From IMG/VR virus record IMGVR_UViG_3300037119_004250, positions 1 to 24,583 of that record: DNA of 24,583 bases; one strand, written 5' to 3'. A model generated the notes under the pieces. The model was not told the origin of the DNA and ran no database searches. It worked only from the letters and a program-made list of their open reading frames with translations. Below are positions 6,847 to 12,524 of the stretch, in pieces; positions within the stretch are counted from its first letter, which is position 1, and the number at the start of each line of letters is the position of its first letter. A program made the translations under genes and the position numbers. This stretch comes from a virus.

Positions 6847-6863
6847 TATTCGTCTAGCGAATA
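6847..6863. promoter_or_regulatory. 17-base palindromic operator-like site
   Basis: TATTCG-TCTAG-CGAATA has perfect 6-base arms around a 5-base centre, the same size as classical lambdoid repressor half-site pairs. It lies in the 111-base gap between the leftward recombination operon (ATG at 6817) and the rightward XRE gene (ATG at 6929). Weak leftward promoter elements (TTGCAG at 6874-6869 and GAATAT at 6851-6846, 17 bases apart) would place it on top of the leftward promoter. It is a plausible operator for the adjacent HTH protein. Confidence 0.5.
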
Positions 6864-6928
6864 GCAAACTGCAAGAGGGGGTTCGACCCGATTGACCCTG
6901 ACTGTGGATAAATGGAAGTTGGCAAATT

Positions 6929-7195
6929 ATGCGGCTGGCTGAATTCATGGAAAGTCGGCAACTGACCGACTTGGAACTGGCGGAGCGCGTCGGCTGTCCG
7001 GAGGTGGCCATCCGGCGCCTGCGCTGCGGCTACGTGCGGCCCTCGCTGGAACGGGCCTTTGCCATCGAGCAAGTCAGCCAGGGCGAGGTTTCCTTGGCCG
7101 ACTGGCAGTATCCGGTGAGGTACAAGCCGCACAGGCCAAAGAGCAATGCCGGTTCAACTCGATCTTCTCAAAGGCAAACGTCAGCGCGGGGTTAA
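6929..7195 (+). CDS. XRE/Cro-type HTH regulator
   Basis: The protein has 88 residues. The first 60 form an XRE-like helix-turn-helix: MRLAEFMESRQLTDLELAERVGC, then PEVAIRRLRCGYVRPSLERAFAIEQVSQGEVSLADW. The turn GCPEVAIRRLRCG is the usual recognition segment. The tail after ADW is basic and Ser/Thr-rich, and it overlaps the start of the nuclease gene by 50 bases. A GGAAG ribosome site at 6914-6918 supports the ATG at 6929. It begins the long rightward block and faces the leftward recombination operon across a 17-base palindrome, which it probably binds. Such proteins decide the timing of early genes or the lysis-lysogeny switch in phages. Confidence 0.75.
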   Translation: MRLAEFMESRQLTDLELAERVGCPEVAIRRLRCGYVRPSLERAFAIEQVSQGEVSLADWQYPVRYKPHRPKSNAGSTRSSQRQTSARG

Positions 7196-7562
7196 GCCGC
7201 CGCCGGCCTTGGAGTTTAGGACACAGTGCGCCTTGGCGGATTTGCTGCGCTATTCAGCCGATCCGGAGTGGTGGTGGACGGCATTCCCGGCGGACGGGCT
7301 GCGGAGCAAGGTCACGGCGGCGCGGATGAAGCGGGCGGGGCTGCGCGCCGGCATGTCGGATTTTGTTTTCATCTCGCCAGATGGCCGCTTTTGCGGCCTC
7401 GAAATTAAGCGGGGTCGTCTTGGCCGCCTTTCGGAAGCCCAAGAATCGTTCAAGGCGTGGTGCGACCGTCACGGTGTGGCCTATGCGGTGGCCGATTCCT
7501 ATGACGCGGCGGTCGCGGTGCTGGTCGGCTGGGGCGTGCTGAAAACGGAGGTCGGGACGTGA
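7146..7562 (+). CDS. VRR-NUC domain nuclease
   Basis: The 138-residue protein consists almost wholly of one VRR-NUC domain of the PD-(D/E)xK nuclease superfamily. An N-terminal Glu/Gln helix (LEFRTQCALADLL, 22-34) precedes RAGMSDFVFI with Asp72, LEIKRGRLGRLSEAQESF with Glu86, Lys88 and Gln99, then a C-terminal helix. Stand-alone VRR-NUC proteins in phages resemble Holliday-junction or flap nucleases and probably resolve replication or recombination intermediates. The start overlaps the XRE gene by 50 bases. Its stop overlaps the GTG start of the transglycosylase-like gene (GTGA), so the two are translationally coupled. Confidence 0.87.
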   Translation: MPVQLDLLKGKRQRGVKPPPALEFRTQCALADLLRYSADPEWWWTAFPADGLRSKVTAARMKRAGLRAGMSDFVFISPDGRFCGLEIKRGRLGRLSEAQESFKAWCDRHGVAYAVADSYDAAVAVLVGWGVLKTEVGT

Positions 7563-8197
7563 TCTACCTTTCCGGCCATTACCGGGCGGCATTGCTCGAC
7601 TTGCCGGGTTGCGGGTTTCTGGTCACGCCAAAAGGGGCGAATGCGTCGGCGGACCTGGCGGCGCTGCCGTGGGCGGTCGATACGGGATGCTTCGCGCAGC
7701 CCGAATCCTTCGATCTGGAAACCTACCTTTCCTTCCTGACCGGGTGCCGTCCTGCGGTGGCGACGTGCCTGTTTGCGACGGCGCCGGATGTGGTGGGCGA
7801 TGCGGCGGCAACGTGGGCGCGGTCGCGGGACGTGCTGCCGGCGATTCGGGCGCTCGGCTATGCGGCGGCGCTCGTGGCGCAAGACGGGATCGAGGCGACG
7901 GCGGTCGAGTGGGGCGCCTTCGACTGCCTGTTTTTGGGCGGGTCGACCCGGTGGAAGCTTTCGCATCACGCGCGCGAGGTGACGGCGGCGGCGCTTTCCC
8001 GGGGCGTGCCGGTCCACATGGGGCGGGTGAATTCCTACAAGCGGTTGCAGACGGCCAAGATGTGGGGCTGCGCCTCGGCGGACGGCACGCTCCTCGCGTT
8101 CGGGCCTGACGCCAATCTGCCGCGCGTGCGCTGGTGGCTCGACGGCCTTGCGGCGCGCCCGGTGCTGAATTTCGGGGGGGCCTCATGCTCGGACTGA
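7559..8197 (+). CDS. TGT-like (DpdA-related) 7-deazaguanine transglycosylase
   Basis: This 212-residue protein reads like a shortened tRNA-guanine transglycosylase barrel. VDTGCF with Asp41 corresponds to the DSGGFQ active-site strand, APDVVGD (76-82) to the PD..M strand, VAQDG (107-111) and FLGGS (126-130) to the base-recognition loops, PVHMGRVN (152-158) to the YLMGVG strand, and GCASADGT with Asp175 to the nucleophile region. FGPDANLPRVRWWL follows. DpdA-family phage enzymes use this fold to exchange guanine in DNA for a 7-deazaguanine such as preQ0. The start is GTG at 7559 with GGAGG 7 bases upstream. The gene overlaps a YhhQ-like queuosine-precursor transporter by 13 bases, which is the strongest support for the function. 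It is smaller than bacterial TGT (about 375 residues), and a DNA substrate is inferred. Confidence 0.72.
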   Translation: MIYLSGHYRAALLDLPGCGFLVTPKGANASADLAALPWAVDTGCFAQPESFDLETYLSFLTGCRPAVATCLFATAPDVVGDAAATWARSRDVLPAIRALGYAAALVAQDGIEATAVEWGAFDCLFLGGSTRWKLSHHAREVTAAALSRGVPVHMGRVNSYKRLQTAKMWGCASADGTLLAFGPDANLPRVRWWLDGLAARPVLNFGGASCSD

Positions 8198-8703
8198 CGG
8201 CGCTGGCCGGGTTCATTGCGACGATTCCGGCGGCCAACTGGCTGATCGGGCATGTCGGGGCGTGCATACCGGGTGGTCCGTGCGTGATCCCGGTCGGGTT
8301 CGGGCTCTCGGCGCCGTCCGGGGTGCTGGTCATCGGTTTGGCGCTGGTGCTGCGGGACGTGGTGCATCACCGGCTGGGTGCTCGCGTGGCGCTTGCGGCA
8401 ATCGTCGCCGGGGCAGGGCTGTCGGCATTGGTGGCGCCGGGGGCGCTCGTGGTCGCGTCGGCAACGGCATTCCTGTTGTCCGAAATGGCCGACTTTTGGG
8501 TCTATGCGCCGCTCTATCGCCGGCAGCTCGTTTGGGCGCTGGTGCTTTCGGGGTTGGCCGGGGCGATCGTCGATTCGGCGGTTTTCCTGTGGCTGGCGTT
8601 CGGGTCGCTCGATTTCCTGGCTGGACAGGTGGTCGGCAAGCTGTGGGCGACGCTTGCGGCGGCGGCGCTCGTCCTGGCGTGGCGGAAAACGGAGCTCGGG
8701 TGA
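8185..8703 (+). CDS. yhhQ: YhhQ-type queuosine-precursor (preQ0/preQ1) transporter
   Basis: This 172-residue membrane protein has about five or six hydrophobic helices. It contains the family hallmark PVGFGLSAPSGVLVIGLALVLRD (around 34-56), after NWLIGHVG and before VVHHRLG. These match the VUT/YhhQ family, which imports queuosine precursors in bacteria; E. coli YhhQ is about 220 residues. Further on, SEMADFWVYAPL matches the conserved charged segment of a middle helix. The ATG at 8185 has a run of seven G 4 bases before it; an in-frame upstream start at 8134 would add a non-hydrophobic leader and is less likely. It overlaps the end of the transglycosylase-like gene by 13 bases, so the two products very probably act in one pathway: import of the deazaguanine, then insertion. 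Confidence 0.85.
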   Translation: MLGLTALAGFIATIPAANWLIGHVGACIPGGPCVIPVGFGLSAPSGVLVIGLALVLRDVVHHRLGARVALAAIVAGAGLSALVAPGALVVASATAFLLSEMADFWVYAPLYRRQLVWALVLSGLAGAIVDSAVFLWLAFGSLDFLAGQVVGKLWATLAAAALVLAWRKTELG

Positions 8704-8712
8704 TACGGGCTC

Positions 8713-8747
8713 GCGTCTAATTCCTGAATAAACGGGTTTGCGTCTAA
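8713..8747. repeat. GCGTCTAA direct repeat in the gap before the replication gene
   Basis: GCGTCTAA occurs at 8713-8720 and again at 8740-8747, 27 bases apart, in the 96-base gap between the transporter and the zinc-finger ATPase. A partial copy (GGCGTC) follows near 8760. The gap is A/T-richer than the flanking genes. It may hold a promoter or protein-binding sites for the replication gene, but no clear -35/-10 pair is seen. Confidence 0.35.
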
Positions 8748-8799
8748 GGCAAGTAAAGAGGCGTCCATGCTGTAATCATTTTAAGAATTGCGAGGCCAT

Positions 8800-10281
8800 A
8801 TGATGCCGTCGAAGGCTATTCCCGGAAGGCCCGATCCAGATCAGATTTACCGCCGATTTTCCGCCCGCGATTGGTGGCGCTTCTTCGACGACGTCACCGG
8901 CGGGACGGTGCTGCATCAGCCGGACGCGCAGGGATGTCCCTTCTGCCATGCGGGGGACGGGTTGCGGGTGACGACGGCGACCGGCTTGCGACCGCCAAGC
9001 TTCCTCTGCGAGAACTGCGAGCGGCAGGGCGATGTCCTCGATTTCTTCGCGGAATATCAGGGGTTTGTCATGGAGCCTAGAACCGATGCGCTCGATTGGC
9101 TCGCGCAATGGGCCGGGGCGCACGATCTCCCGGAGGTGGCACCGAACGTGCCCAACAGGCCCAACGGTCCCAACGTCGTGCCGCTGCGCGGCGAGGATAA
9201 CGGGCAACGCCGCTTCGATCTCCTGCGGATTACCGATTTTCTCAACATGCCGGCCATCCCGGCGCTGATCGCCAACGTCCTGCCGGCCGCTCAAGTGTCG
9301 GTTTTGTTCGGGCCGTCAAATTCGTTCAAGTCGTTTCTGGCCATCGACATGCTTTGCTCGATCGCCACCGGGCGGTCGTGGCACGGTCTGGCGGTCGAGC
9401 AGGGGCCGGTGCTCTACATCGTGACGGAGGGGGCTCACGAGGCGGTCGCCAAGCGGATCGTCGGGTGGTTCGAGGACAAGTCGATCCCGATCGAGGTCGG
9501 CAACGCCGCCATCGGGATCATCAAGGTTCCGGTCATCATGAACCGGATCGGCGACGTCGATGCCTTGATTGCCACGATTCGCGAGGGGTTGCCGGGCTGC
9601 AAGCTCGCCGTGTTCGACCTTCTGGCGGGCTCGATGGAAGGAAGCGAGGCGGATTCGGAAATCGTCACGGCGTGGGTTCGGGGGACGCAACGGCTCGCCG
9701 ACGAACTGACCTGTACGCAATTGCACGTCACGCATTCGGGTTATGCCGACGCTTCCCGGGGGCGCGGCCATTCGCACCTGTGGGGGTCATTCTCGACCCG
9801 GCTCAAGGCGGAGGGCGATCCGGACGCAAAAACAACCTTCCTCTCGGTCGAACGGCACAAGGACTGGGACGCGGCCGGCTTAGGCTGGTCGTTCGATCTC
9901 GTCCAGATTCCAGTCGGGGCGGGTCATGAAACCACGCTCGTGCCACGGCTGCGCAAAGGGTCGAGCGGCGCGGCGCCGGCGCGCACCATGCGCAAGGTCC
10001 CAAAGGGGCTGCAATACCTTCGGCAATCTCTCGACGCCGTCATGGATGCGGCAACCGAAATTCAACCGTTCTTTGGCGGGCCGCCGATCAAGGCGGTGCC
10101 GCTCGAAACCGTGCGGGACGAGTTTTACCGGCGCTATCCAGGCGGCTCGGGCGACGATCTGCAAAAGGCCAACACGCGGCAAAAGGCGTGGACTGCCGTC
10201 CTTCTGCTCGCCGTGGATGCCACAAACGGCCAAGCCTGTTATCGGCAAATCGGGGAGCGGGAATGGATATGGCCACTGTGA
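8800..10281 (+). CDS. zinc-finger / RepA-like AAA ATPase, replication protein
   Basis: The 493-residue protein begins with a CHC2-like primase zinc finger: CPFCH (46-50) and LCENC (69-73), followed by GDVLDFF as in DnaG-type primases. A RecA-fold ATPase of the RepA/AAA_25 type follows, with Walker A GPSNSFKS at 171-178, VLYIVTEGA at 204-212, Walker B LAVFDLLAG at 269-277 and LHVTHSG further on. RepA-like proteins are hexameric helicases. Joined to a primase-type zinc finger, this is probably the phage replicative helicase or helicase loader/primase-like initiator; no primase TOPRIM domain is evident. The ATG at 8800 has GAGG just upstream and is preferred over a TTG at 8788. The stop overlaps the next frame as TGATG, and a repeat-rich segment follows. 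Confidence 0.83.
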   Translation: MMPSKAIPGRPDPDQIYRRFSARDWWRFFDDVTGGTVLHQPDAQGCPFCHAGDGLRVTTATGLRPPSFLCENCERQGDVLDFFAEYQGFVMEPRTDALDWLAQWAGAHDLPEVAPNVPNRPNGPNVVPLRGEDNGQRRFDLLRITDFLNMPAIPALIANVLPAAQVSVLFGPSNSFKSFLAIDMLCSIATGRSWHGLAVEQGPVLYIVTEGAHEAVAKRIVGWFEDKSIPIEVGNAAIGIIKVPVIMNRIGDVDALIATIREGLPGCKLAVFDLLAGSMEGSEADSEIVTAWVRGTQRLADELTCTQLHVTHSGYADASRGRGHSHLWGSFSTRLKAEGDPDAKTTFLSVERHKDWDAAGLGWSFDLVQIPVGAGHETTLVPRLRKGSSGAAPARTMRKVPKGLQYLRQSLDAVMDAATEIQPFFGGPPIKAVPLETVRDEFYRRYPGGSGDDLQKANTRQKAWTAVLLLAVDATNGQACYRQIGEREWIWPL

Positions 10282-10571
10282 TGTTATGGAAACCCAAAAA
10301 CAGGAAAAAGGGAATTTCCGAGTTTTCCGGAATTCCGAGTGCGGCCTCGGAGACAGGAAAAAGAAAAGGGAAAAAACCCCACAACGTAGTTGGGTTTTCC
10401 TTTTCCTTTTTCCGGGCCGTTATACCGTGCCGAAAACAGGAAAAAGCCGGGGAGGAAGGGCAACACAGTTTCCAGCGTATCAAGCGTTACAGGTTACGCC
10501 GCGTTACGCTTGATGCGGGGTGGAAACCGCTCGGGGAGGTCGCCGCCAAGCTCGTTGAGCGACTGCGATGA
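10281..10571 (+). CDS. possible small basic protein between two coupled genes
   Basis: A 96-residue frame starts with the ATG of TGATG at the end of the replication gene and ends with the TGA of ATGA at the start of the next gene. Coupling at both ends argues that it is translated. The C-terminus (TLDAGWKPLGEVAAKLVERL) has normal codon use and helical character. The first 65 residues are lysine-, serine- and phenylalanine-rich and are encoded by repeats, with about 50% G+C instead of the 60-70% around. It may therefore be a real small gene interrupted or lengthened by repeat DNA, or a chance frame across an origin-like segment. No family is recognised. Confidence 0.4.
   Translation: MLWKPKNRKKGISEFSGIPSAASETGKRKGKKPHNVVGFSFSFFRAVIPCRKQEKAGEEGQHSFQRIKRYRLRRVTLDAGWKPLGEVAAKLVERLR
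10301..10446. repeat. repeat-rich AT-richer segment, candidate origin iterons
   Basis: CAGGAAAAAG occurs three times (10301-10310, 10354-10363, 10437-10446), and an inverted GGAAAAAG lies at 10406-10413. GAATTTCCGAG and GAATTCCGAG form a further near-repeat around the palindrome GGAATTCC. The 60-base lines here contain 48-50% G+C by direct count. Repeats of this kind just after a replication gene resemble iterons of a phage origin. They could also be a transcription-termination region, since an imperfect hairpin (AAAACCC...GGGTTTT) near 10374-10397 is followed by a pyrimidine-rich tract. Confidence 0.45.
10479..10514. repeat. 9-base inverted repeat with internal GTTAC repeats
   Basis: ATCAAGCGT (10479-10487) and ACGCTTGAT (10506-10514) are exact inverted copies. 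Allowing one mismatch, the arms extend to 12 bases. Between and within the arms GTTAC occurs three times. This lies at the right edge of the CAGGAAAAAG repeat segment, within the small open frame, and could be a protein-binding site or hairpin belonging to an origin. Confidence 0.4.
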
Positions 10572-11065
10572 TCACCCCGCGCCGCCGCGAGGCCAACGGA
10601 CGCCGCGCCAGGTACCGCCCGGAGGATCCCGTCGCCGCCGCCGCCAAGCAGCCCCACCGGCGCGGCGAGCGTACCACTGTGGGCGCTACACCTTGGCAGC
10701 GGGCCATCGCCGCCGGCCGCATCGCCGACCCGTCCAGGCACGGGCTGACGCCGGGGGAGCTGGAAGCGATCGGGCTCTACTTCGCGGAATGCCGGGCGAA
10801 CTACCTCAAGGCGATCGGCGCACCGAACGGATACGCGATCGATTCAGGCGGCAACGGGCGCGATCTCTCGCCGGCCTTGCGCAAGCGCTGGCGGCTCGCC
10901 TGGGCCGAAATCGCCTTCGTGCTGACGGAACGAGACCGGCGCTTGCTGATTGCCCTACAGAGGGCTACGGACGCCCATCCGGACGCCGAGGAGCGGCTAT
11001 GGGGCGGCGAGTTCCTGTGGGCCGTCCGGGAAGCGCTCGTGACCCTCGGGCGGCATTTCCGGTAG
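10568..11065 (+). CDS. phage protein of unknown function, basic N-terminus
   Basis: This protein has 165 residues. The first 40 are very basic (RRREANGRRARYRPED, QPHRRGERT), like tails that bind nucleic acid. A helical domain follows: GLTPGELEAIGLYFAECRANYLKAIGAPNGYAIDSGG, LRKRWRLAWAEIAFVLTERDRRLLIALQR. The RREANGRR opening is typical of small alphaproteobacterial phage proteins that sit between replication and packaging genes. Its place, at the end of the replication block and before the late genes, would suit a late-gene regulator or antiterminator, but no motif proves it. Its ATG overlaps the TGA of the preceding frame (ATGA). Confidence 0.65.
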   Translation: MITPRRREANGRRARYRPEDPVAAAAKQPHRRGERTTVGATPWQRAIAAGRIADPSRHGLTPGELEAIGLYFAECRANYLKAIGAPNGYAIDSGGNGRDLSPALRKRWRLAWAEIAFVLTERDRRLLIALQRATDAHPDAEERLWGGEFLWAVREALVTLGRHFR

Positions 11066-11088
11066 GATCAGGGCAGGAGGAACACGAC

Positions 11089-11400
11089 ATGAAAGTCCTA
11101 GCAACCGAAGGCGATCTGCGAGTCATCGCCGCCGACCACCTGCAATGGGCCATCCAACGGCGGCCCCGTTTCGAGGAGCTGCCCGAAAACCAGCGCCCGC
11201 CGCGCCCGGCAGCCCCCGACGAGGAAAACTGGCGAACCATGCAGTATTTCCGGGAGCGCGACGCGCTGGCTCAACGCCTGCGGCAACTGAATGCTCCGGA
11301 AAGCCTCGTCTCAACCGCGATGGATTTGCCGGCGGAGTTCCCGGAGCCGCAGTACGTCGAACAGGACGAACGGGCGGGGCCGCAGAAGGCGCGCTCGTGA
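11089..11400 (+). CDS. small protein before the noncoding gap, unknown
   Basis: This 103-residue protein has a strong ribosome site, AGGAGG (11075-11080), 8 bases before the ATG at 11089. That fixes the start although the frame stays open far upstream. The N-terminus MKVLATEGDLRVIAADHLQWAIQ forms a short mixed fold, followed by proline-rich segments (PPRPAAPDEE) and a helical part (YFRERDALAQRLRQL). No family is recognised. It ends the middle-gene block; about 600 bases without a clear gene follow. Confidence 0.65.
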   Translation: MKVLATEGDLRVIAADHLQWAIQRRPRFEELPENQRPPRPAAPDEENWRTMQYFRERDALAQRLRQLNAPESLVSTAMDLPAEFPEPQYVEQDERAGPQKARS

Positions 11401-11556
11401 GCCTAGGGCGGTTTTGGCAGGCCGTCCTATACCCATGTACCCAAACGCGTTAGGAGGAGGCTCCACGGGGCTAAAATCCGACGCGCAAAGCATGGCTCCC
11501 GCCAGAGCGGGAAAAGTTCTGTTGTGAAGCCTGCGGGTGCTGCCGGGTTGAGGGCG

Positions 11557-11581
11557 CTAGCCTTGACCATGTCAAGGCTAG
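11557..11581. repeat. 11-bp perfect hairpin
   Basis: CTAGCCTTGAC and GTCAAGGCTAG form a perfect 11-base-pair stem around a CAT loop. CCTAGCC recurs at 11631-11637 and could pair instead with GGCTAGG at 11576-11582, so two exclusive RNA folds are possible. No T-run follows, so it is not a standard terminator. Confidence 0.6.
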
Positions 11582-11647
11582 GTGCTGCACGGCAACCCCG
11601 AGGGGCCGACTTGGGGCTTTCGGTGGCGATCCTAGCCATGCAGCCGC

Positions 11648-11713
11648 GCAAACATAGCCGAAGCGGCAAAACCGGCAAAACTCCCATCAGCAGTTGTGGC
11701 AAATCAAGCAAAC
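11648..11713. repeat. cluster of five GCAAA motifs
   Basis: GCAAA(A)C or GCAAAT occurs at 11648, 11666, 11675, 11699 and 11708. Two of these form an exact tandem repeat, CGGCAAAAC (11664-11672 and 11673-11681). Several copies of one short motif in 66 bases suggest a binding array, perhaps for the small terminase subunit encoded downstream. Confidence 0.4.
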
Positions 11714-11737
11714 GCAGTTGCTGAAGCTGCCGGTTGC

Positions 11738-11769
11738 ATTTTGGAACGCTCCGCCAAGCATTCCAAAAT
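11738..11769. repeat. long hairpin, 9-bp perfect arms plus inner stem
   Basis: ATTTTGGAA (11738-11746) and TTCCAAAAT (11761-11769) pair perfectly. After one C-A mismatch, GCT (11748-11750) pairs with AGC (11757-11759) around the 6-base loop CCGCCA. The stem is A/T-rich at its base, unlike its surroundings, and no T-tract follows. Confidence 0.55.
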
Positions 11770-11786
11770 TCAGGTTGACAGAGGTT

Positions 11787-11808
11787 CCCGGCAACATCCC
11801 GGCAACCC
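11787..11808. repeat. 11-base tandem repeat
   Basis: CCCGGCAACAT (11787-11797) is directly followed by CCCGGCAACCC (11798-11808). A partial third copy (GTCAACATC) comes next. Together with the GCAAA cluster it makes the DNA before the terminase genes unusually repetitive. Confidence 0.4.
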
Positions 11809-11934
11809 GTCAACATCTGACCCGGGAGTTGGTTGGAAAACGGCCAAGCTGTAGTGGCCACAAAAATCAGCGTCGGAAACTAGTTTCGCCGGTTATCTCC
11901 GCTTGACTTGCGGTGGAAAACTGTCGCCGCCATC

Positions 11935-11964
11935 TTGACCGTGACGGAATTGAAAGCGCTATGT
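11935..11964 (+). promoter_or_regulatory. candidate late-gene promoter
   Basis: TTGACC (11935-11940) and CTATGT (11959-11964) are 18 bases apart. Alphaproteobacterial housekeeping promoters often have TTGAC and a relaxed CTATNT -10. Transcription would begin near 11971, after the structured region and about 50 bases before the small terminase ATG at 12024. No other good candidate is seen before the late genes. Confidence 0.35.
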
Positions 11965-12023
11965 CATTTCAGCAGTCTCGGAAGTTGTGTCAGATCAGGC
12001 ACTGCCCGGGACTTTTTAATGTG

Positions 12024-12524
12024 ATGGATTATGTGGCCGCAAAAAACGGGTTAAAAGCCGTAAAACCGCTGGAAAAGGTCAGAAAAAGACCGAATAAGGC
12101 CGCTGAAGGACCGCCTGGGCCGAGACAAGACCCGAAAACAGGCAGATTCGTTCTCGGCAATGCGGGGAATGGCGGCCGCAAACTCGGAACGCGCCGCGAT
12201 CTCGAAATGAACCTCGTGGATTCCGTGGTCCGCCACTTCGCCGAGAACGGCGATGCCGCAATCGAGCGTGTCTACCGCGAAGACCCGTCGACCTACTTGC
12301 GCCTGGCCGCCGGCCTCTTGCCGAGGGAAACCAACATCAATGTCCGATCAGATTTCGGAATTGATAGCCTTATGGCGCGAATGCGAGAACTTGCCGCCAG
12401 AGCTGCAACCCGAATTCCGGGCCATGATGCCGGAAGTGCGCCGGTACTTGATCAGGAGCCGGTTAACGGAGTGGGCGATCCAGTGCGGATTCCGGCCCGC
12501 AAAACATCATCGGGTGATCATTAG
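12024..12524 (+). CDS. terminase small subunit-like protein
   Basis: This protein has about 166 residues from the ATG at 12024; in-frame starts at 11913 (GTG) and 11961 lack family character and a ribosome site. The core DPKTGRFVLGNAGNGGRKLGTRRDLEMNLVD, then GDAAIERVYREDPSTYLRLAAGLLPRE, is the pattern (GRF..GN.GNGGR..G.R; AI..V...DP..YL...A.LLP.E) seen in small-terminase proteins of many proteobacterial phages. It should recognise the packaging site and load the large subunit. The last 62 residues run 185 bases into the large-subunit gene in another frame; the family usually ends soon after LLP.E, so this tail may be dispensable. The preceding 600 bases hold repeats that could be its binding site. 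Confidence 0.72.
   Translation: MDYVAAKNGLKAVKPLEKVRKRPNKAAEGPPGPRQDPKTGRFVLGNAGNGGRKLGTRRDLEMNLVDSVVRHFAENGDAAIERVYREDPSTYLRLAAGLLPRETNINVRSDFGIDSLMARMRELAARAATRIPGHDAGSAPVLDQEPVNGVGDPVRIPARKTSSGDH

Larger units (their letters stand above)
11401..12023. other. structured noncoding region upstream of terminase
   Basis: No frame on either strand here has convincing coding character, and no tRNA signature (T-loop GGTTCRA) is seen. The region contains a perfect hairpin at 11497-11512 (TCCCGC-CAGA-GCGGGA), an 11-base-pair hairpin at 11557-11581, a cluster of GCAAA motifs at 11648-11713, a long hairpin at 11738-11769 and a tandem repeat at 11787-11808. Its place directly before the terminase genes makes a packaging (pac/cos) site, a leader RNA or a small RNA possible. 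Confidence 0.5.

Noticed and set aside
10390-11088. Upstream extension of the 11089-11400 gene, an open frame back to 10390
   Set aside because: A strong ribosome site marks 11089; the upstream part is an arginine/proline-rich shadow of the 10568-11065 gene.
11427-11861. A 144-codon minus-strand frame in the pre-terminase gap
   Set aside because: Composition is unlike its neighbours, it crosses several perfect hairpins, it lies against the direction of the block and has no motif.
11401-11912. Possible tRNA or CRISPR array
   Set aside because: No T-loop or acceptor stem arrangement is seen, and the repeats are short, few and without regular spacers.
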